Origin: Pleurotus ostreatus/Saccharomyces cerevisiae fusant | Taxonomy: Eukaryota; Opisthokonta | Length of the DNA: 64,000 nt | Reading direction: 5' to 3' | Assembly: GCA_024196135.1 (NCBI GenBank) | Contig: JAMQCK010000106.1 | Location: 1-64,000, forward strand | Shown here: positions 63,812 to 64,000 of the stretch, in pieces | How positions within the stretch are numbered: position 1 is the first letter of the stretch | Layout: every line of letters starts with the position of its first letter | Notes under the pieces: model-generated | The model's database searches: none | The model's input: the letters and a program-made list of their open reading frames with translations, nothing else | What the model was told of the DNA's origin: nothing | Made by a program: the position numbers and the translations under genes

Positions 63812-63948
63812 TTGTGAATCCGGCAATTGCCGAGGCACGAGGGAGTAGCCGGAGGTTGGTCTATGGATGACGGGAGTGATCGACACCGATCGACAGTTTG
63901 GTGCGAGCACTCACGTCCGCTGCTGAGCTCGAGAAAGATCTTCGAAGC
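63812..63948 (+). repeat. Right 137-bp direct repeat of retrotransposon
   Basis: Same sequence as 58365-58501 with two A-to-G differences. It is followed by CCCACCCACCGCGCCC, unlike the sequence after the left repeat. A TATATAGA lies just downstream near 63963. Confidence 0.85.
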
Positions 63949-64000
63949 CCCACCCACCGCGCCCTATATAGACATTGTGTATTGGTTATCTCATAGACTT

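Larger units (their letters stand above)
58365..63948 (+). mobile_element. DIRS/Ngaro-like tyrosine-recombinase retrotransposon
   Basis: A 5.6-kb element bounded by 137-bp direct repeats (58365-58501 and 63812-63948) that differ at two positions. It encodes, in order, a gag-like protein with two Cys/His knuckles, a reverse transcriptase fused to RNase H, and a tyrosine recombinase, with no integrase or protease. This gene content is diagnostic of YR retrotransposons. Direct rather than inverted end repeats point to the Ngaro/PAT side of the group. The canonical split-repeat plan (A1...B1-A2-B2) is not confirmed: the window ends 52 bp after the right repeat and no B repeat was found. No target-site duplication is evident, as expected for recombinase-based insertion. 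The near-identical repeats suggest recent activity. Confidence 0.8.

Overview
The window is nuclear DNA of a filamentous basidiomycete, most likely an Agaricomycete. The evidence is the GC-rich coding sequence, many 50-75 nt introns with GTRNGT donors and CTGAC/CTAAC-like branch sites, families typical of mushroom genomes, and a tyrosine-recombinase retrotransposon of a kind common in them. All gene models were spliced by hand from reading frame, splice signals and family resemblance. No transcript or database evidence was available.

Layout, left to right. 1-2 kb is non-coding, followed by a RING/coiled-coil protein with one zinc ligand missing (2.0-3.6 kb). 3.6-7.2 kb is repeat-rich with no recognised gene. 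An EthD-like small protein (minus) and an RNase III-fold/dsRBD protein, probably mitoribosomal mL44 (plus), share a short divergent promoter (7.2-10.7 kb). Two tandem DUF4246-type proteins (11.2-16.4 kb) are followed by a full-length ABCC transporter in 26 exons (16.8-22.9 kb), a BIR-domain protein of the Bir1/survivin type (23.3-26.9 kb) and a third DUF4246 copy (28.0-30.1 kb). A second RING/coiled-coil protein (minus, 31.3-33.8 kb) and Sec61 beta (35.1-35.6 kb) come next. 37.0-38.3 kb holds a long inverted repeat and a small MITE with TA target duplications.

After that are a MYND-SET protein (minus), a zinc alcohol dehydrogenase, a VAMP7-like longin R-SNARE whose long introns are packed with minisatellites, an HNH-type protein (minus), the GPI ethanolamine phosphate transferase Gpi13/PIG-O (minus), and a third RING/coiled-coil protein (52.8-56.2 kb). 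The last 5.6 kb (58.4-63.9 kb) is a DIRS/Ngaro-like retrotransposon with gag-like, RT-RNase H and tyrosine recombinase genes between 137-bp direct repeats.

Most genes are ordinary housekeeping functions: secretion and membrane traffic (Sec61 beta, VAMP7, Gpi13), mitosis (Bir1), mitochondrial translation (mL44 candidate) and metabolism (ADH, ABCC). They do not form one pathway. The less ordinary features are: a 446-nt intron in the retroelement gag gene with no AG dinucleotide before its acceptor; introns inside a retroelement; three DUF4246 paralogues with identical exon layout and an HxE...H...R pattern; three RING/coiled-coil/disordered-tail proteins in 54 kb; a candidate 4-nt microexon; and the minisatellite-filled SNARE introns.
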